A program made the position numbers and the translations under genes. Below are positions 11,533 through 23,160 of a stretch of 64,000 nucleotides of DNA, one piece after another. Every line of letters begins with the position of its first letter. Positions within the stretch are counted from its first letter, which is position 1. A model generated the notes under the pieces. The model searched no databases and was not told where the DNA came from. It saw nothing but the letters and a program-made list of their open reading frames with translations. The stretch comes from Hemerocallis citrina (taxonomy: Eukaryota; Streptophyta; Magnoliopsida; Asparagales; Asphodelaceae), in assembly GCA_017893485.1 (NCBI GenBank), contig CM030362.1, positions 930,001 to 994,000 on the forward strand. Direction: 5' to 3'.

Positions 11533-13537
11533 TGTTGATGTTCGAAAGCAAAGTGCAAGTACCGTAGAGTTACAAAAATTCTTTTACAATAAACTCGATC
11601 TGATTGAGAGGTACAGAAAACAGAGAAGAAAAGAGGAGAGAAAGGGAAAAAACCGAAAGGAAAAACAAAATAAATAAATAAACAACTTACAAAACCCAAT
11701 ATCAGATTACAGGTTGAGAAGCCGAGACCTGTGTATCACACAGTGTCCTTAAAACAGATTTCGGCTCTTCCGGTTGCTGGAATGAACGAAAACGCCTGTC
11801 TCCCAGGATGCAACGACCAGAGTGTTCACGTAGGCACCACGTAGCACTCTCGAACTGAGCAGCAGCGTCAGAACCTTATCACCGACTTACCAAAACAGCA
11901 GGAGTGGAGAAATGAACAGGACTCAGAAGAGGAAGAAAAAAGTGTTTCTGTTGCAGGGAAGAAATGAGAGGGGAGGCCTCTATTTATAGAGGCAGGGTTA
12001 AATCTGTAACGGCAAACAAAGCTTTGAATGTCTTTAGTGTAACGGCAGACAATACTTTGAATACCCTTAGTGTAACAGCAGACACGTAATTGAATGTCTA
12101 TATTGTAACGGTAGACAAAACATTTAACACAACACTGAAATGGCAGACATAATCGTTTCGACATTTATTTTAGCCGTTACACAAGAAAAAATCAAAACTG
12201 TAGCAAAAAATGGCTCTGCACGGGGTGAGGTCATGTCAGTACGGCATTCGTGTGGGCGGGCGCACACAAGTTGCATGTAATCCGCCCACAAGAGAGAGCC
12301 TCTCTTCTAGCTATCTTACAATGTCTAGAATGGGGTTACTATATATCCTCTTCTATTTTCTTTGATTTTTCTGATGTGGAAGTAAGTTCCCTTAATTAAC
12401 CCATTTTCAAGAATGAAAACGTCTCATTTTGAGAGACAATTTCTCATCCATCCTTTAACCGTTTTTAGCAAACCAATATATGATTTTAATCTACTCACGA
12501 AGGAGAATACAAATTAATCAAGATCTCTCAATAATTCATTAAGGATTTTAATCAAAAAATTACTCAAAAATTGGTTCGTAAATGGTGTATAAAACACCCA
12601 TTTTCTAACACGTAGCAGCTAGCTAGCCCTAATAATCTAATTGCAACCAATTCAACCATCTCCGGGTCAATGCTAGCTAGCTATTAACCCTCAACCTCTG
12701 TGGTCACAATTAGGATATCTCTCCTTCATGATTTCTGGGTGGCTATATATGCTAGCAAATGAAAGGAATCAGTTGCTGCTCCATTGCAGTATAATCTATT
12801 ATAAAAATTGTCTCGAATCTTCAATTTTCAGCAACTGGAAACAATAAACAAAATAAATTAAAACAGAGTTATTGGCCTATGGGGAAGTCGCGCGGAGCGC
12901 ACTGCCCTAAGAGTTGATCTGCGGTCTTATGTGCAAATTTTTCGCAGATGCTCCTAGTGGTAAAACCCCCGGTATCACCGGCATCTCGCTGTCGCACACA
13001 ACGTCGAGAGATCGACCCGAACTTTGTCCTTGCCTAGAACGGAAGAGAAAGATAGATTATTGGAATCGACAGAGAAAAGGAAGAACGCAGAGGGAAAATC
13101 ATTTTTTCAGTTATTGTAAAGGGATGAGAAGATGGAAATATATAGGCAGAGAATCTGTGAACGTGTTGAGAGAAGGTGGGAGGATTTTCGGATCTGAATA
13201 ACTAATCCAACGTTTAGGAAGAAATAGTCAAAGAGAAAAAACAAATAGCAAAAGAAGTTTTGGACCTCAACCCGAACCCGAAGAAAAATTTCGGATCGGT
13301 ATTCGTGTCCGCAGATGCCGGCGCGCACACCCGTGCCCACTACGCACGCCGAACCGAACCGGGCCGGGCGGCAGCGGCGGCGCGCGCATGTGGCCCACGG
13401 GTTCTTTCCACACCACACAAGTCTACAATGGAGTAAAGGATGGATTGTATTATAGCCACTCACATGGCAAACATTCCCACCGATGTACGACTAAAAGGGA
13501 GGAAGGGAATCTTGGTTTTGACCAAAAACAGCCAACA
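11533..13537 (-). mobile_element. Copia 3' LTR (2,005 bp)
   Basis: On the minus strand it begins TGTTGGCTG immediately after a polypurine tract and ends GAACATCAACA, so its termini are TGTTG...CAACA. A TATA box on the minus strand (TATAAATA, complement of 11,981-11,988) is followed by a plausible 5' UTR. The partner 5' LTR is absent, so the boundaries rest on the termini and the polypurine tract. It belongs to the pol fragment at 14,062-15,640. Confidence 0.65.
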
Positions 13538-13539
13538 AT

Positions 13540-13557
13540 CCCCCCCCCTCCCCCCCA
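13540..13557 (-). other. Polypurine tract of the copia element
   Basis: The minus strand reads a run of G with one A, directly upstream of the TGTTGG LTR start. This is the expected position and composition of a plus-strand primer for reverse transcription. Confidence 0.7.
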
Positions 13558-14061
13558 AAACCAAGATCCAAAGACAGTGATAACAAAAGAATAATGATGT
13601 AGAAGTTCTGGGCAAGAGTATACTATGCATAAATGAAATGGACTACAGCCTTGAATCTCACGTAGTGACTATTGTCTTTGTCTGAAGAAGTGCTTGATGG
13701 ACTATGCCTTGAATCAGACTTCTTGAATCAGATTCAGAAAGTAGCACACATAGTATGCTAGAGGTTCTTGGGTCTATCGGGTGGCGCTTTTAAATGGCCA
13801 TGCGCACTTTTTCCATATTCATGAGAGTTTTCTGGGATCGCCCTGTCCCATAGTCGCGGCCTTCACGACCTTTCATATAGGTAAGTCCTCTAAGGGTTGG
13901 TGATCGGAGTCAACCCTACATAATAATGCTTGGACCTATTAAGAGTTTAGAACTCATCCTAACCAGATCACACCGAAACACTGTCACCATAGGGATGGGA
14001 TATCATTGTACAACCTCGTACAGCCACCTGGACATTAATTTATGAGAATTTAATCTCTGAG

Positions 14062-15640
14062 TCAGTGTTCCATAATAGTCACCGAAGTCCAGCTTGTTTC
14101 TACCCATTGAACCGGCTTCTTGGGATCTCCAGTCAGACTCGGTTGGGTTGCCACTGCTGGTGACTTACTTATGGGCTTAACCCCATCCCCCTCGATGATT
14201 CTAGGATCAATGTCCTAGACAGACCCTTTGTCAAGTGGTCTGCAAGATTTTTTTCTGACTTTATATAGTCAAGAACCACATATTTGCCTAATAGACTCTT
14301 GATTGACTTGAAGCACAGCTGCAGGTGCCTGTTCATCTTAACATTCACAGAATCATGCTTTAGTAGTTTTATAACATATTTATTATCACAGTTTATGAAA
14401 ATAGCAGGAACAGGAATACTAGTAACAGGTATGTGCATAATCAAATTTCTTAGCCATTCAGCTTCTGTACAAGTAGTGTCCAAAGCTATCATTCATTTCA
14501 GAGTCCATAGTACTTCTATCTATGATAGTTTGTTTACATGAACCCCAGGAGATTGCAGTTTCTCCTAGGGTAAAAACATATCAGTTGTGGATTTCACATC
14601 ATGTGAGTCAGTTACCCAGTTTGCATCTGAGTAACCTTCTATGATATCAGGGTGTCTGGAATAATGAAGTTTGTAATCTATAGTACCCTTAAGATATCTA
14701 AATATTTTTTCTAATGCTGACCAATGTGACCGGTTTGGGTTACTAGTATATCTACTAAGTCTCCCAACAGCAAATGCAATATTAGGTCTAGTTCTATTTG
14801 TTATATACATAAGAGAACCTATCATTCGAGAGTATCCATGTTGTTCTACAGGTGAACCTCCATTCTTCTTGAGAATGATACTACTGTCAAAAGGAGTACG
14901 AGCAGGTATCTTATCAAAGTACTCAAATTTCCTTAGCATTTTCTCAATAGAATGTACTAAGGAGAGAGTATAACCCTCATTGGATTTGGATACTTGCATT
15001 CCTAGAATCAGGTTAGCTTCTCCTAAGTCTTTCATATCAAACATGCTAGATAGATAGTCTTTAGTATTATTTATCAACTCAAGTGTTGATCCTAAAATGA
15101 GGATGTCATCTACATATAAGCATATAATGACACAACTTCCATCAATATTTTTAGAGTATATGCATTTATCATACTCATTTGGTAAGAAACCATATTCTAA
15201 AATCACTTTATCAAATTTGTTGTGCCATTGCTTGGGAGCTTGCTTTAGGCCATAAAGTGATTTTACTAATCTGCAAACTTTCTTTTTTTGACCTTTAGCA
15301 ATAAAACCTTCAAGTTGCTCCATGTAGATTTCTTCCTCTAGATCTCCATTCAAAAGGGCTGTCTTTACATCCATTTGATGAATTATCAAGTCATAAATGG
15401 ATGCTAAAGCTTGAAGAGTTTTAATAGAGGCAATCCTAGCTATAAGAGAGTAGGTGTCAAAATGATCTAATTCCTTTCCCTGGGTGAAACCTTTGGCTAC
15501 TAATCTAGCTTTGTATTTCTCTATTGAACCGTCAGCTCTAAGATCCACTTGCAACCTATGGGTTTACTACCTAAAGGCAGGTCTGCTAAATATCAAGTAT
15601 TGTTCTCCATAATGAAGTTATACTCGTGCATCGAAACAAT
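14062..15640 (-). pseudogene. Copia pol fragment: reverse transcriptase and RNase H
   Basis: The minus-strand translation from about 15,640 down shows the copia RT: KARLVAKGFTQG, QMDVKTALLNGDLEEEIYM, SLYGLKQAPKQWH and the catalytic LYVDDILI. It is followed by GSLMYITNRTRPNIAFAVG and the RNase H end (CTEAEWLRNLI, KSEKNLADHLTKGLSR). A frameshift near 14,565 separates RT from RNase H. Another near 14,170 separates the last conserved segment, which ends at 14,062. The 5' side is truncated near 15,640, where a TGA-type stop and a small deletion also occur. Gag, protease and integrase are missing. With the LTR at 11,533-13,537 this is the 3' half of one element that can no longer move itself. Confidence 0.85.
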
Positions 15641-15714
15641 AATTCACAAAAAAAATAGTGACACATAAAAGAATGCAAATATAAGTTAAATGTGTTCAAC
15701 ACCACATGACTTAT

Positions 15715-15895
15715 ACGTGTGCTACACTCACTACCAATTTTATTACTATTTTCTTCACCACCTTATGTGACACACTTCAATAGATAGGGAAAGAAAGAGT
15801 AGGTGTAGGAAGTCTCCAATAAGAGTACCAAATAAGGCCGTGAAGATAATGGTAGTAAGATTGGTAGTGGGTGAAGCATTACTTAGTCCTTAAAG
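15715..15895. mobile_element. Fold-back MITE, diverged copy
   Basis: The left end (GCTACACTCACTACCAATTT) pairs with the right end, and both halves resemble the Mutator-type MITE at 54,304-54,476. A clean 9-bp target duplication is not visible, so the limits are approximate. No coding sequence. Confidence 0.5.
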
Positions 15896-15899
15896 GGTT

Positions 15900-17505
15900 T
15901 TTTGTGCATAAACTATCCAGAAGAATTAATATTGTGAAAATATCACCAACAATTATATATTATGAAAACACCACCCAATTTAATTTTAAATAGAACTTGA
16001 TATTATTTTAATCATTTTCTTTTTGCGAGAAAATAAAGGGTTAAAAGAGGAGAGAGAGAGAGAGAGAGATGAAAATGAAGATTATGGATTTGGGTTTTGT
16101 GTGTTAGGATATAGAAGAAGATAAAATAAAGATGTAGCAGGGTTGGTATTTGTGACTACACTTCACACCAAAGAATTTCTCTCTCTAAAAAAGTATAGAG
16201 AGAGAAATTAACCCCCCCCCCCTCCCCCAAAAAAAACCCAAAGTTAACCTTAAATCTGAGTCCTTTGGGGGGGCGGCTAGGCCTCATCGTCGCCGCCCTG
16301 ACGCGATGGTCACCGTCACCCCTCCCTCAAGTTGTCCTCCTTCCCGTTGAGCTTCCCGTCTCCCGTCCCTCCATTAGTCGCGAGCTATACCCTTCTCCAG
16401 TCGTGTTCGATCTCGTCATGCCACCGACGAGGACCGACAGATCTGGCGACGCCACCGCTTCGCCGTGCCTTGATCCATCCAAGTCCCAGACGGGGACATT
16501 GACGTTGGGTGGAGCTGGTGAGCTCTTATGGTGTGGAGCTCACGGTGACGCGGTCCCTCAGACCCGCTGCCATCGAACTCACGAAGATCCGCCACCATGG
16601 TGTGGAGATCGTGAAGACCCAGATTTGTTCATGTTTCCAGATCTGATCCACTTCCCCAGTGACGAAGGCACAAACTCGTTGTCGCCCATCGCTGCTTGAG
16701 CCACCGCCCACTTTTGAGCCCTTAAGCTTCCTCTAGCAAAGGCCAATGCCCTCTTGCCAGTGCCACCTCTTCCCTCGTCAGCATCCCTCGCATCGGCAAT
16801 GCCACCGCCCGTCGTGGCGCAAGGAGTCATTTGTTGTTGTATGGTTTGGGTTTCTGTCTGAGAGTGATAGTCTGTAAGAGAGATGAGTTAATTTCTCTAT
16901 GTGTGTCTGTGTGGTGAGAAATTGCCTGAGAGAGCAAGAACGTGAGAGAGGTGAATGTATCCTTTCCACGACTTTCTCTTGGGTCGTGGTTTTGGTTGGG
17001 GTGAGTGAGAGAGTTTCCTTGGTGAGAAATCGTCTGAAAGAGCAAGAACGTGAGAGAGGTGAAGTTATCCTCTTCACGGCTCTCTCTGGTAGCGGCTCTA
17101 TCTTTGTAGGCGGTGCTATTGGTTGGGATAAGTCTGATATTTACGCGATGGTGGGAGGAGAGGAGGAGAATGCTGGGTTCGGTAGGTGTTTAATCCCACC
17201 TGAAGGAAGTAATTATTTGTTGCAGCACGGCTACGGGGCTTGGGCTCGAAGAAGAGGTCCCCCCATTGATGAGACGGCAGGGTTCGGCGGTTGATAAAAT
17301 CCCACCCGACTAGCTTCAGGTGGGTGTGCACGTGTTGTGGATGCAGTGTACGAAGCAATACCCGAATTTGAAGAGAATACGACAAGAAAGAAATACTAGC
17401 ATGATATTCAATATTGAATCAACAATGACGATGAATGCAAGTACAGAAAAATGATGACCCAAGAATTGAAATGCGGCAAAATAACAAAAATACCTGCAAT
17501 CGCAC
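15900..17505. other. Unassigned stretch, GC-rich from 16.26 kb
   Basis: There is a C/A homopolymer near 16,210, then a GC-rich segment to about 16,820 with overlapping frames in several phases and no recognisable protein. A segment of about 48 bp starting at 16,913 is repeated at 17,031 (period 118 bp). The codon pattern does not favour any one frame. It may be 5' UTR or LTR remnant DNA, but no function is supported. Confidence 0.4.
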
Positions 17506-17955
17506 TCAGGCAGTCTCTGCTTTCACGACAATCGGGTCATGGGCTTGACCGCACTCTCCAACTTGTCCTCCACTGGAAGTTGATCCTCCAGTTGGTGCGC
17601 TTCTCCGTCTCTTTGGGCAGTCCCGGATCTTGTGGTCTTTTGCTCCGCATGCAAGACATCGACGATTGGCTTTTCAGCAATCCTTGCGTAGATGACCGAT
17701 CTTGTGGCAATAGTTACACGTCGGGTTCTTCCTCTCATGGGTTTGCTTCATGATAACGAAGGCGTGAGGCTGCTGCGCAAATATATTCAGTCGAGTGAGC
17801 TTTGCGTACTCCTGAATTCTTTCCAGACTGGCACTAATCAGCTCGTTGTGTTCTCGTTGTAGTTCCATCATTCTTTACATCTCCTGGAGAGTGGCAGCGA
17901 TATTCACTGATGTCTCGTCTCTGGGCAGGGGAGTCAAAGTGTCCTCACCAGACAT
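17506..17955 (-). pseudogene. LTR-retrotransposon gag remnant with two zinc knuckles
   Basis: The minus-strand frame starts at the Met at 17,955, has a TAA after the first ~26 codons, resumes with a helical segment, and then shows CNYCHKIGHLRKDC and CLACGAKDHKIRDC. These are two CCHC nucleic-acid-binding knuckles typical of gag. A TGA directly follows the first knuckle. The central capsid region is missing, so this is an internally deleted copy. It lies just downstream (minus sense) of a Met-initiator-type primer-binding site at 18,080-18,097, as gag should. Confidence 0.7.
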
Positions 17956-18079
17956 AGTCTGCAAAACTATCAAGTTGGTGAGTATCCAGGTTATATGTTG
18001 GTTATTCATTATCCATGTGATCAACGTGGTGCACATGTTGTTGAGTTAACCTGGCTATACTCTAACATAATTAGAGTTT

Positions 18080-18097
18080 AACCTGGCTCTGATACCA
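18080..18097 (-). other. Primer-binding site, tRNA-iMet type
   Basis: The minus strand reads TGGTATCAGAGCCAGGTT, complementary to the 3' end of plant initiator tRNA-Met and the commonest primer-binding site of plant copia and many gypsy elements. It fixes the orientation of the gag remnant and implies that the LTR ends at about 18,100. Confidence 0.8.
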
Positions 18098-18099
18098 CT

Positions 18100-19867
18100 A
18101 AAAATTCTATCATGACTCACTTCCTAAAATACGGGAATACGAGTCCATGACTGAGGCCCAGCGAATGATGCGAATACACCATTTCATAAGCTGTACAGGT
18201 AACTCAACAACAAGATAACAATAACAACCACGCAAGCATGTAAAATCACAATAGGATAACGGACGTACAGGACATAGTACATGACATAATACATGATATA
18301 ACCAACAACTGGAAAAGAAACATAATTACGGGTCAAACATACCCAAATTACAATAAATAGTACATGAATGAAACATGAACTAAAATAACATGGAAATAAA
18401 CAAAACTAAAACACTAGCTCAGCAACACTTTCGGGTAACTCTCCATCTGGACCTGCAAGTACATTATTATAAGAAGAAGAAACAAGGAGATACCCGTTAA
18501 TGCAAGTCACGGGCCGCAAGTGGTACAAGCTAACGGGACAGGTATGAAACAAAACAAGAGGTAGGAAAAATATCATGGAGTCAAGAATCATATAATAAGA
18601 GAAATTCAATATGTGAACATGATCATGAACAAGGCATCATGAAACAAGTGGCATGCACGTGAACAAGTAAACAAATCAATAAGAACATGTAACATGTAAA
18701 CCAGTAAGCAAGGAAACATGTCAACATGAACGTGTAACATGTAAATAAGTAAGCAAGTTAACATGAACATGTAATATGTAATTGGATCATGCAAGTGTAC
18801 GTGTTAATCTCATGTCTTTTGTTAATTCTAACTAGGTAGCACTTCATGCGTCCCATCCCACATGGTTGCTACATACAATCAGGTGAACGTTTAGACTAGT
18901 GGTGGATTCTATAGGTCACGTACCCGGAAAAATATATCAAGTATATTTTGTATCAAGATACGTGCAATGTGGAACATAGTGTAAACTTGTAGTGTGAAAC
19001 ATATAAACATATAACTTGCAAACTTGCAACTTGTAACTTGCAACTTGCATCGGGAAATCACGAGCTCCGTCCGAGTACGCTCTTCTATATTGCTCACTAC
19101 TAAATCTTTACCCTTATACCTGGCTTGTTATCTTTTTATTTTTAATCAACATGAACAATAACTGTATCGGTAACATCTACATGCAACAACAAAAATGGGT
19201 AAAATGACAGGATCAAGTATCAAGACTTATGCAATGCAGGAAAACATATTTCAAGGTTTATAAAACATGTTATAACTATGATGTGATCAATGATATATGC
19301 AAAACTTAATCAAGAATCAAAACAACATTCAATTGTGTAACAAGACAAGTAATTCATGCACAATATCCTGTATAGTTCTAAGAGTATATATATGTATGTA
19401 TCGTGTTCATGCAATGCATATGACAATAAAGTATTCGTGATCATATACAAATACGAGATCAACGGATTATGTATAGCAACAGTTTCAATTTGATCGATGA
19501 ATATGAATTAGAGTCAAAGAATATACTTGCGGAATTTTGCAAAAAAGCTTGTACTCGAACAAACGAGTTGTATAGGAGAATACTTGCCTGTTAACCGACG
19601 CTGTTGATATTGAAAATAAGAATAACAGTATCAGAATCTCGGGCAGCGACGCACGTGCAAGATACGTGGTAGCTACTCCAAAATAGAAAACTCCAACCCA
19701 GTCCTCTTCACAAACACCAAACAGCGATACAAACCAACCCAATCACCCAATACATCGATAGCCCACAACAGTAATACCAATAATTCAATCCCCACACAAC
19801 ACTAAACAGCAACAATCCTCAAACAGCAAACTAATAATTCTAACCTTGTTCTCCTTCTTCCCAAATT
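18100..19867 (-). mobile_element. LTR remnant upstream of the primer-binding site
   Basis: By position this is the 5' LTR of the minus-strand element whose gag remnant is at 17.5-17.96 kb. It contains many ACATGTAAC-like short repeats around 18,600-18,790. No matching second LTR was seen in the window. The 21.8-kb gypsy element is inserted at 19,868-19,872, so this DNA probably continues after 41,668. The outer limit is unknown. Confidence 0.4.
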
Positions 19868-19872
19868 ACAAC

Positions 19873-20493
19873 TGATATGGCTAAAAATGGGGTTAAATCG
19901 GAACCGTCCAGATTGGGCATGAATCTTGAAGCTCAGGGATAAAACGGTAATTTCGCATATAGATGGGCCCGAAGCGGGCACTGGATCTCCCCTTCACAGA
20001 TCCAATAACCCGCGAACGGATCCACTCCAGCTGGGTACGGGTCCCGACCCAAGACAAACCCAGACCAGCAAGAGGAAATCAGAGTCTCTGATTTGACTAA
20101 ATCAACGGGCCTGATTCGCGGTTATCCTCTCACCGGGAATCAGGGATCAGTTTCCTAAACTAATTATGAGGATTTTACTCCTAACGGTATCACAGGAAAT
20201 CAGATCCCTAATCAAATTCCCATGGCGACTATAAATACCTTCGACCTACCACTGTTACAAGGTAATCATTCTTTCTCCAATTAAAGCTCTTTCTTAATCA
20301 TATCACTGGTTACTGACAAGAGCGTCGGAGGGTGCGTCGCCAGGATCAACCCCGGTGTATCGCACTTCCTTGCAGGTGAACGGCGGGAGTCAGCAGCCCA
20401 ATTCCGACGAACAGGCTTGGATTCGCTATTCAAATTTTTCCACGAACCCACAAATTCTATCTGTTGGCCCCCACACCAAATTTAGCGGCAACA
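19873..20493 (+). repeat. 5' LTR of the 21.8-kb gypsy element (621 bp)
   Basis: It begins TGATATGGC and ends GCGGCAACA. A TATA box (TATAAATA) is at 20,230-20,237, with the transcribed leader after it. It is nearly identical to 41,047-41,663, differing by a 4-bp indel and scattered transitions. Confidence 0.92.
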
Positions 20494-20496
20494 GAT

Positions 20497-20514
20497 TGGC
20501 GCCGTCTGTGGGAA
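20497..20514 (+). other. Primer-binding site of the gypsy element
   Basis: TGGCGCCGTCTGTGGGAA starts 3 bp after the LTR, the correct place for the tRNA primer. TGGCGCC matches the 3' end of a non-Met tRNA; which tRNA needs a search. This type of site is common in Tat-lineage elements. Confidence 0.8.
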
Positions 20515-20567
20515 AATCAGACGAATAGCAGCTCCTCCTCTTCCCGTCGGTAAGATCTACTCCAACC

Positions 20568-22325
20568 ATGCCGCCTAGAACAGTCAGATCAAGGGGATCC
20601 AATCGTGGGCCCAATCCAGATCAGCAACAAGAAGTCCCCTTCCAACCCGCTCATCAACAGGGACAACTTTCGCTTCAAACCGAGGATCTACCTCCTCTCC
20701 CAAATCAGCAACCTCTTAATGGTCCCACGGGCCCTTCGAATGCCGCCGCGGGGGTCTCGCGCCCCGACCTGCAGAAACAACCCCTCCACCTGGACCACGT
20801 GTCCATCCACAATGCCTCCTCGGATTCCATGGCTTCCCACCATCCTCGAGCTTCCGACCTCCGTAATACCGTTCTAAACCGGCAAAAGGATGAGGATCTT
20901 CGCCATCGCCAAGATGATAAGCGGGCCCGAGAGGGAGCCTCCCGCCAACAACATCCAGGTGAGCGATCTCCTCACCACCGAGACACCAGGAGGTCCCCGG
21001 ACCGAAGGGGTCGGAGGGAATCCCCCGAGCATCATAGGAGAGGACCGCATTCTCCCGCTGGTCGGTGTCATCCGAGGAATGATGAGGCGCCCATCACTCG
21101 TGCTGAGTTCCTACAATTCCAAGCAACAGTGTTGCAAGCCCTCAACCTTCACCCCGCCAACAACAATGCCCAAAGGGTTCCGACACCCCCACGGATCCCA
21201 AGTCCCCGTCCTCGGTCCATAACACCTCCTCCGGCTCCTAATCACCAACAACACAACCATAGTCCTCGCCGCTCCCAAGACTACCGCCGTCGTAGTCCCC
21301 GCTCTCCCTCCTATGAAGACGAGTCCTGGGGCTCGATCAACTACCACCGAAGGGATGATGCTCTCTATCGCCGTCTCCACGAGATGGAGAGACGCATCGG
21401 TCGAATGGACAAGGAGGAAGAGTCTAGAGGTAGGACCGTCCGCCCCGGCAGACCTCCATTCTCCCGGACTATCATGGAGGCTCCCATCCCGAGGGGTTTC
21501 AAGCCTCCGCAGTTTGAAACGTATTCGGGGGAGTCAGATCCTGTTGATCATGTCGAGAGCTTCAAGACCTTGATGATAATCCACCAAGCTTCCGATGCCA
21601 TGCTCTGCAAAACCTTCCCCGCCACCCTTAAGGGCTCGGCTCGGGAATGGTACTCCCGGCTCGCTCCCTCTTCCATCTTCTCTTTTGAGCAGTTCGAAAC
21701 GCTCTTCATAACCCACTTTGTGAGTAGCAGACGAACGGAGAAGACCAGCCTCTCTCTACTCCACCTCCGACAGGAGAGGGGAGAAAAGTTGAGGGACTAT
21801 GTGAGGAGGTTTACTGCGGAGGTCAGGTCCATCGCCTCCCTCGACCAGTCAGTGGCGACCGTCGCATTCCAATCCAACGTCCTCAACTCTAACCTTCGGT
21901 CGTCCCTCGCCAAAAAGCCCCCGCACAACTTCGCCGATCTCCTCCTTAGATGCGAGAAATATATTCGGGCGGAGGAAGCCGAGTGCTTCCCGGGTTTCGG
22001 AGGATCCGCTTCTGGGTCGAAGAGAAAGACGACGGAAGAGGAAGGAGCCAAGAAGCTACAGAAGGATAATAGCGGTCAGCGCCGTCCTCCTCCCAAGTTT
22101 GAAAAATTTATTCCTCTCACCACCAGTGTCTCCACCATCCTGATGGAAGTCGAGAAGGAAGGAGTTATACCTCCCGCTCCGAGGATGAACACCCTAGCCA
22201 AGAAGAGGAACAAGAAGAAGTGGTGCCGTTACCACCGGGATCATGGCCACGACACCAACGACTACCGGGCGCTGAAGAACGAGATAGAGGCCCTCATCCA
22301 GAGGGGCAGTTGGCTAAGTTTGTGA
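20568..22325 (+). CDS. Gag polyprotein of the Tat-lineage gypsy element
   Basis: An open frame of 585 codons starts at the first Met after the primer-binding site. Residues 1-290 are a Pro/Arg/His/Gln-rich, basic region with RS- and RR-type dipeptides, a likely RNA-binding spacer. Residues about 300-460 match the retrotransposon gag (capsid) fold: EWYSRLAPSSIFSFEQFETL, then a leucine-rich helical segment and the RCEKYIRAEEA end. Near residue 560 is a CCHC-like knuckle in which the last Cys is Tyr (CRYHRDHGHDTNDY), so zinc binding is probably lost in this copy. The frame stops just after that motif. A one-base shift near 22,310 would continue directly into the protease frame, so the original was probably a single gag-pol frame. 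The function is packaging of element RNA into cytoplasmic particles. Confidence 0.85.
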   Translation: MPPRTVRSRGSNRGPNPDQQQEVPFQPAHQQGQLSLQTEDLPPLPNQQPLNGPTGPSNAAAGVSRPDLQKQPLHLDHVSIHNASSDSMASHHPRASDLRNTVLNRQKDEDLRHRQDDKRAREGASRQQHPGERSPHHRDTRRSPDRRGRRESPEHHRRGPHSPAGRCHPRNDEAPITRAEFLQFQATVLQALNLHPANNNAQRVPTPPRIPSPRPRSITPPPAPNHQQHNHSPRRSQDYRRRSPRSPSYEDESWGSINYHRRDDALYRRLHEMERRIGRMDKEEESRGRTVRPGRPPFSRTIMEAPIPRGFKPPQFETYSGESDPVDHVESFKTLMIIHQASDAMLCKTFPATLKGSAREWYSRLAPSSIFSFEQFETLFITHFVSSRRTEKTSLSLLHLRQERGEKLRDYVRRFTAEVRSIASLDQSVATVAFQSNVLNSNLRSSLAKKPPHNFADLLLRCEKYIRAEEAECFPGFGGSASGSKRKTTEEEGAKKLQKDNSGQRRPPPKFEKFIPLTTSVSTILMEVEKEGVIPPAPRMNTLAKKRNKKKWCRYHRDHGHDTNDYRALKNEIEALIQRGSWLSL

Positions 22326-23160
22326 GAACAAATGATCGGGGAGATCGCGCCACTCTTCCGCCTCGGGGGGCTAACAAGCGCTCTGAGCGACGCGATGAAA
22401 CCCCCGAGTTCGAGGAGGAGCGTGTTCTGCACCTTATCCACGGAGGCCCCATGGGGGGCTCTTCCAACTCCTCTCGGAAGGCCTTCGTTCGAGAGGTCAA
22501 TTCAGTTCACGGCGCCACTCCCCCCAAAGGTCTCGGCGTCCCAGTAACTTTCTCTGATGAAGACCTCGAGGGGGTCCGAACTCCCCACTGCGACGCACTT
22601 GTTATCGACCTCCGCATGGCGAACTTCAAAGTGCAGAGGATCCTGGTAGACAACGGGAGCTCCGTGAATATCCTCTTCCTCTCGGCCTTCCGAGGGCTGC
22701 AACTATCCCGGGATCACCTCAAACTGGCCGGCTACACGCTCCACGGGTTCACGGGGGTGCCAGTAACTGTCGAAGGGGTTATCACCCTGGACGTAACTGC
22801 TGGGAAGACCCCTACCACCCGGACAGAGCCGATGGACTTTATGGTCGTTGATGTCCCGGCTACATACAATGTCATCTTGGGCCGACCTGGCCTAGCTGCC
22901 CTAGAAGCCGTTCCTTCGGCGTACCACCTCAAGATGAAGTTCCCCACCCGGGCGGGAGTGGGAGAAGTCAAGGGCAGCCAAGAGACGGCTCGGAAATGCT
23001 ACATGACTTCCACTGGGGGTCCGGTGCTCTCCCTCGAAACTCTAGAGATCCCCGAGCCGAACGTCCGACCAACGTCCGAGCCGGCGGACGAATTGGAAGA
23101 AGTGCTCTTCTCGGACGAGGACTCGAGCCGAAAGTTCCTCATCAGCAAATCCCTACCGAC
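22321..23160 (+). pseudogene. Gypsy pol, protease segment
   Basis: This is open in the frame of 22,220-23,257 and shifted one base from gag. ILVDNGSSVNILF at about 22,640-22,680 is the retropepsin active-site strand, with DNGSS in place of the usual DTG or DSG as in other plant Tat elements. VILGRPGL follows about 75 residues later as the second conserved strand. Similarity then moves to another frame near 23,160 by a frameshift. The enzyme would cut the gag-pol polyprotein. Confidence 0.8.

Noticed and set aside
16265..16700. A GC-rich 144-codon frame as a possible gene
   Set aside because: No domain, no splice context, and several competing frames on both strands.
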